Shown here one piece after another: positions 62,042-64,000 of a stretch of DNA of 64,000 nucleotides. The notes under the pieces were generated by a model. It was not told where the DNA came from and did no database searches. It saw only the letters and a list, made by a program, of their open reading frames with translations. Positions within the stretch are counted from its first letter, which is position 1. Every line of letters begins with the position of its first letter. Source of the stretch: Streptomyces kronopolitis (GTDB lineage: Bacteria > Actinomycetota > Actinomycetes > Streptomycetales > Streptomycetaceae); the NCBI RefSeq assembly GCF_014646275.1, contig NZ_BMND01000019.1:62001-126000 (forward strand), given 5' to 3'. Made by a program: the position numbers and the translations under genes.

Positions 62042-62389
62042 ATGGCAACCCTCGACCAGTGCCGCGCCGCTCTCGACCGGCTGGCCCAGAACATGTCCTC
62101 GGCCGACGGCAGGGTCCGCGGCGCTACCGCGGTCCACCGCTCGCTCAGCTGCCGCATCACCGACCTCGACGTGACCTTCGTCGGGCGGCTGGCCGACGGC
62201 ACCATCCAGGACGTGACCGGCGTCCCCGGCCCGCCCCCGCACAAGGCCGATATCCGCCTGACCATGACCGGCGACGATCTGGTGGCCCTGGTGGACGGGC
62301 AGCTGAACTTCGCCCGGGCCTGGAGCAGCGGCCGCGTCAAGCTGGAGGCCGGCCTGCGCGACCTGCTGCGGCTCAGGACGCTGCTGTAA
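62042..62389 (+). CDS. SCP2 sterol-carrier domain protein
   Basis: A 115-residue single-domain protein of the SCP2 sterol-transfer fold (DGRVRGATAVHRSLSCRITD, DLDVTFVGRLADGTIQDV, RLTMTGDDLVALVDGQLNFARAWSSGRVKLEAGLRDLLRL). Such domains bind fatty acyl or sterol ligands. It is divergent from the hypothetical-tlyA operon with 74 nt between start codons. Its 3' end overlaps the convergent ABC ATPase gene by 17 nt. The ligand is unknown. Confidence 0.9.
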   Translation: MATLDQCRAALDRLAQNMSSADGRVRGATAVHRSLSCRITDLDVTFVGRLADGTIQDVTGVPGPPPHKADIRLTMTGDDLVALVDGQLNFARAWSSGRVKLEAGLRDLLRLRTLL

Positions 62390-63215
62390 CCGCCGCCCGG
62401 TCCGGTGCCGGTGCGGCCGCCCGGCCACCGCGGCGCCGGCGGGCGGCGGGGACGACCAGCGGGGTGCCGGTCTCCGGGTCCTCGATGACCTGGCAGACCA
62501 GCCCGAAGACCCGCTCCACCAGCTCCGCCGTGACGATCTCGCCCGGCGCTCCCGCCGCGACGACGGCGCCGTCCTTCATGGCGATGAGGTGGGTCGCGTA
62601 CCGGGCGGCGTGGTTGAGGTCGTGCAGCACCGCGACGAGGGTGCGGCCCTGCTCCTCGTGGAGTTCCGCGCACAGGTCCAGCACCTCGATCTGATGCTGG
62701 ATGTCCAGGTAGGTCGTCGGCTCGTCCAGCAGGAACAGCGGCGTCTGCTGGGCGAGCGCCATCGCGATCCACACCCGCTGGCGCTGCCCGCCGGACAGCT
62801 CGTCGACGCAGCGCTCGGCCAGCGCGTCCACACCGGTGGCCGCCATCGACTCCCGGACGATCCGCTCGTCCGCCGCCGACCACTGCCGCAGCAGCCCCTG
62901 GTGGGGATAGCGGCCGCGGGCGACCAGGTCGGCCACGGTGATGCCGTCCGGGGCGATCGAGGACTGCGGGAGCAGTCCGAGCGTCCTGGCGACCTTCTTG
63001 GCCGGCTGCGCGGAGATCGCGGTGCCGTCCAGCAGCACCGCTCCGGCGGCCGGCTTGAGCATCCGCGACAGCGCGCGCAGCAGCGTGGACTTGCCGCAGG
63101 CGTTCGGGCCGACGATGACCGTGAAGGAGCGGTCGGGGATGGCGACCGAGAGGTTCTGGGCGATGACCCGCTGGTCGTAGGCGAGGGTGACCTGCTCGGC
63201 CGTGAGGCGGCTCAC
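62373..63215 (-). CDS. Siderophore/heme ABC transporter ATP-binding protein (FecE/FepC-like)
   Basis: The ATPase of an iron-siderophore importer, 280 residues. Walker A is VGPNACGKSTLLRAL, the signature DELSGGQRQRVWIAMALAQ, Walker B LFLLDEPTTYLDI and the H-loop VLHDLNHAARYATH. The Q-loop is GLLPQSSIAP. The basic C-terminus RRRRGGRA is an extension of about 25 residues. The GTG at 63215 has CAGGAG 7 nt upstream. It follows the permease gene with about 98 nt between. Confidence 0.94.
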   Translation of the reverse strand: MSRLTAEQVTLAYDQRVIAQNLSVAIPDRSFTVIVGPNACGKSTLLRALSRMLKPAAGAVLLDGTAISAQPAKKVARTLGLLPQSSIAPDGITVADLVARGRYPHQGLLRQWSAADERIVRESMAATGVDALAERCVDELSGGQRQRVWIAMALAQQTPLFLLDEPTTYLDIQHQIEVLDLCAELHEEQGRTLVAVLHDLNHAARYATHLIAMKDGAVVAAGAPGEIVTAELVERVFGLVCQVIEDPETGTPLVVPAARRRRGGRAAAPAPDRAAVTAAS

Positions 63216-63313
63216 GTCTGCACTCCTGGGGGTTGTCGTGTCACTGCTGTGCTGCGGTACGGGCCGCGCCGTCGCCCGGCCCGTCCGGCGGCGGGGCCGG
63301 TCCGCCGCGCCGC

Positions 63314-64000
63314 TCATATCCGTCCCGCCCGGCGCTCCGTGACCAGCAGCCACAGCAGGTAGCCGCCGCCGAGGAGGCCGGTGAGCACCCCCACCGGCAG
63401 CTGGTCGGCGCCGAAGAGCTGCTGCGAGGACCAGTCGGCGGCGACCAGCAGCGCGGCTCCCATCAGGGCGGAGGGCAGCAGGTTGGGGCCGGGCGACCGG
63501 GTGAGCCGGCGGGCCAGCTGGGGTGCGCTGAGCGCCACGAAGGAGATCGGCCCGGCCGCGGCGGTGGCCACGGCGACCAGCACGACCGCCGCGGCCAGCG
63601 CGACGATGCGGACCCGGTCGACCCGCACGCCCAGCGCGCAGGCCGCGTCGTCGCCCATCTCCAGCATCCGCAGCCCGCGCCCGTGGCCCAGCAGCAGCGG
63701 CACGAGGACGGCGCAGACGGCGGCCGCCGGCCAGACCTGGTCCCAGTCACGGCCGTTGAGGGAGCCGGTCATCCAGGTGGTGGCCCGGGTCGCCTCGACG
63801 ATATTGGCCTTGGTCATGAGGTAGAGCACCACCGCGTAGAGCATCGCGCTGACGCCGATGCCGACCAGCACGAAGCGGTAGCCGTGGATGCCACGCTGCC
63901 AGGCCAGCAGGAAGATGGCGAGACCGGTGACCAGACCGCCGGCGGCCGCGCCGGCGGCGACCGCGAAGCCGCTGTCCTGGAAGAAGACGATGACGGTCAG
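63314..64000 (-). CDS. FecCD-family iron-siderophore permease (N-terminus outside window)
   Basis: The C-terminal 228 residues of a FecCD permease; the start lies beyond base 64000. The frame reads LTVIVFFQDSGFAVAAGAAA at the edge. Family elements are visible: RFVLVGIGVSAMLYAV, WMTGSLNGRDWDQVWP, MGDDAACALGVRVDRVRI (coupling region), GPISFVALSAPQLARRL and LPVGVLTGLLGGGYLLWLL at the C-terminus. At least six membrane helices are seen. It is the membrane component of the importer with the ATPase downstream. A substrate-binding protein or a second permease is expected to the right of the window. Confidence 0.93.
   Translation of the reverse strand: MTVIVFFQDSGFAVAAGAAAGGLVTGLAIFLLAWQRGIHGYRFVLVGIGVSAMLYAVVLYLMTKANIVEATRATTWMTGSLNGRDWDQVWPAAAVCAVLVPLLLGHGRGLRMLEMGDDAACALGVRVDRVRIVALAAAVVLVAVATAAAGPISFVALSAPQLARRLTRSPGPNLLPSALMGAALLVAADWSSQQLFGADQLPVGVLTGLLGGGYLLWLLVTERRAGRI

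Overview
The window is a very GC-rich (about 72% by eye) stretch with strong third-position GC bias, many GTG/TTG starts, translationally coupled operons, a Cvn conservon, streptogrisin-type proteases and a subtilisin-inhibitor-like protein. It is a Streptomyces (or very close relative) chromosome. The gene order dnaE2 - cvn - SepF paralogue - der/cmk/tyrA/aroH - rluB/scpB/scpA/parA-like - ald - nudix - pyrG - recN/nadK/tlyA matches what I remember of the conserved chromosomal core of S. coelicolor. So this is mostly core genome with a few accessory insertions and relics. No rRNA, tRNA, CRISPR array or antibiotic cluster was found.

Layout. 1-6.6 kb: 5' end of dnaE2 (runs off the left edge), an unknown membrane protein coupled to an NTF2-like protein, and a divergent SDR/TetR pair with two palindromic operators. 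7-11.2 kb: a secreted proteolysis cluster (SSI-type inhibitor with a Lys at P1, two streptogrisin-type proteases, a stomatin/slipin); all three secreted-protein genes have AdpA-like boxes upstream. 11.5-16.2 kb: conservon cvnA-D and a SepF paralogue. 16.3-25.5 kb: acyl-CoA dehydrogenase, 14-TM exporter, PIG-V-like mannosyltransferase, PAP2 phosphatase, I78 inhibitor, an orphan cytochrome oxidase subunit I and a WYL regulator whose 3' ends overlap by 110 nt. 25.6-30.5 kb: glycosyltransferase with coupled partner, Rpf-like cell-wall lytic enzyme, two hypothetical proteins.

30.5-35 kb: coupled operon aroH-tyrA-cmk-plsC-like-der. 35.2-36.3 kb: a nucleotidyltransferase next to a decayed ADP-ribosylglycohydrolase locus that keeps a near-perfect 39-bp palindrome. 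36.3-41.2 kb: operon of a ParA-like ATPase, a predicted ribbon-helix-helix partner, scpA, scpB and a pseudouridine synthase, which joins chromosome segregation and condensin loading. 41.5-52.8 kb: ald, a STAND/TPR protein, nudix hydrolase, pyrG, GH15, PucR regulator and a GT4 glycosyltransferase. 53.2-57.8 kb: a 196-bp MITE-like element abutting the stop codon of an LCP cell-wall ligase, then a fused deacetylase/GT2 synthase whose deacetylase motifs are broken. 57.8-62 kb: recN, nadK, tlyA and a hypothetical gene. 62-64 kb: SCP2 protein and a siderophore ABC transporter that runs off the right edge.

The observations most worth following up are the ParA/RHH/ScpAB operon, the degenerate deacetylase fused to an intact GT2, the two CTAG stop codons that each border related inverted-repeat termini, and the ADP-ribosylglycohydrolase relic with its surviving palindrome. 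Coordinates of starts were chosen by ribosome-binding-site spacing and family N-termini; alternatives are given where the choice is open.
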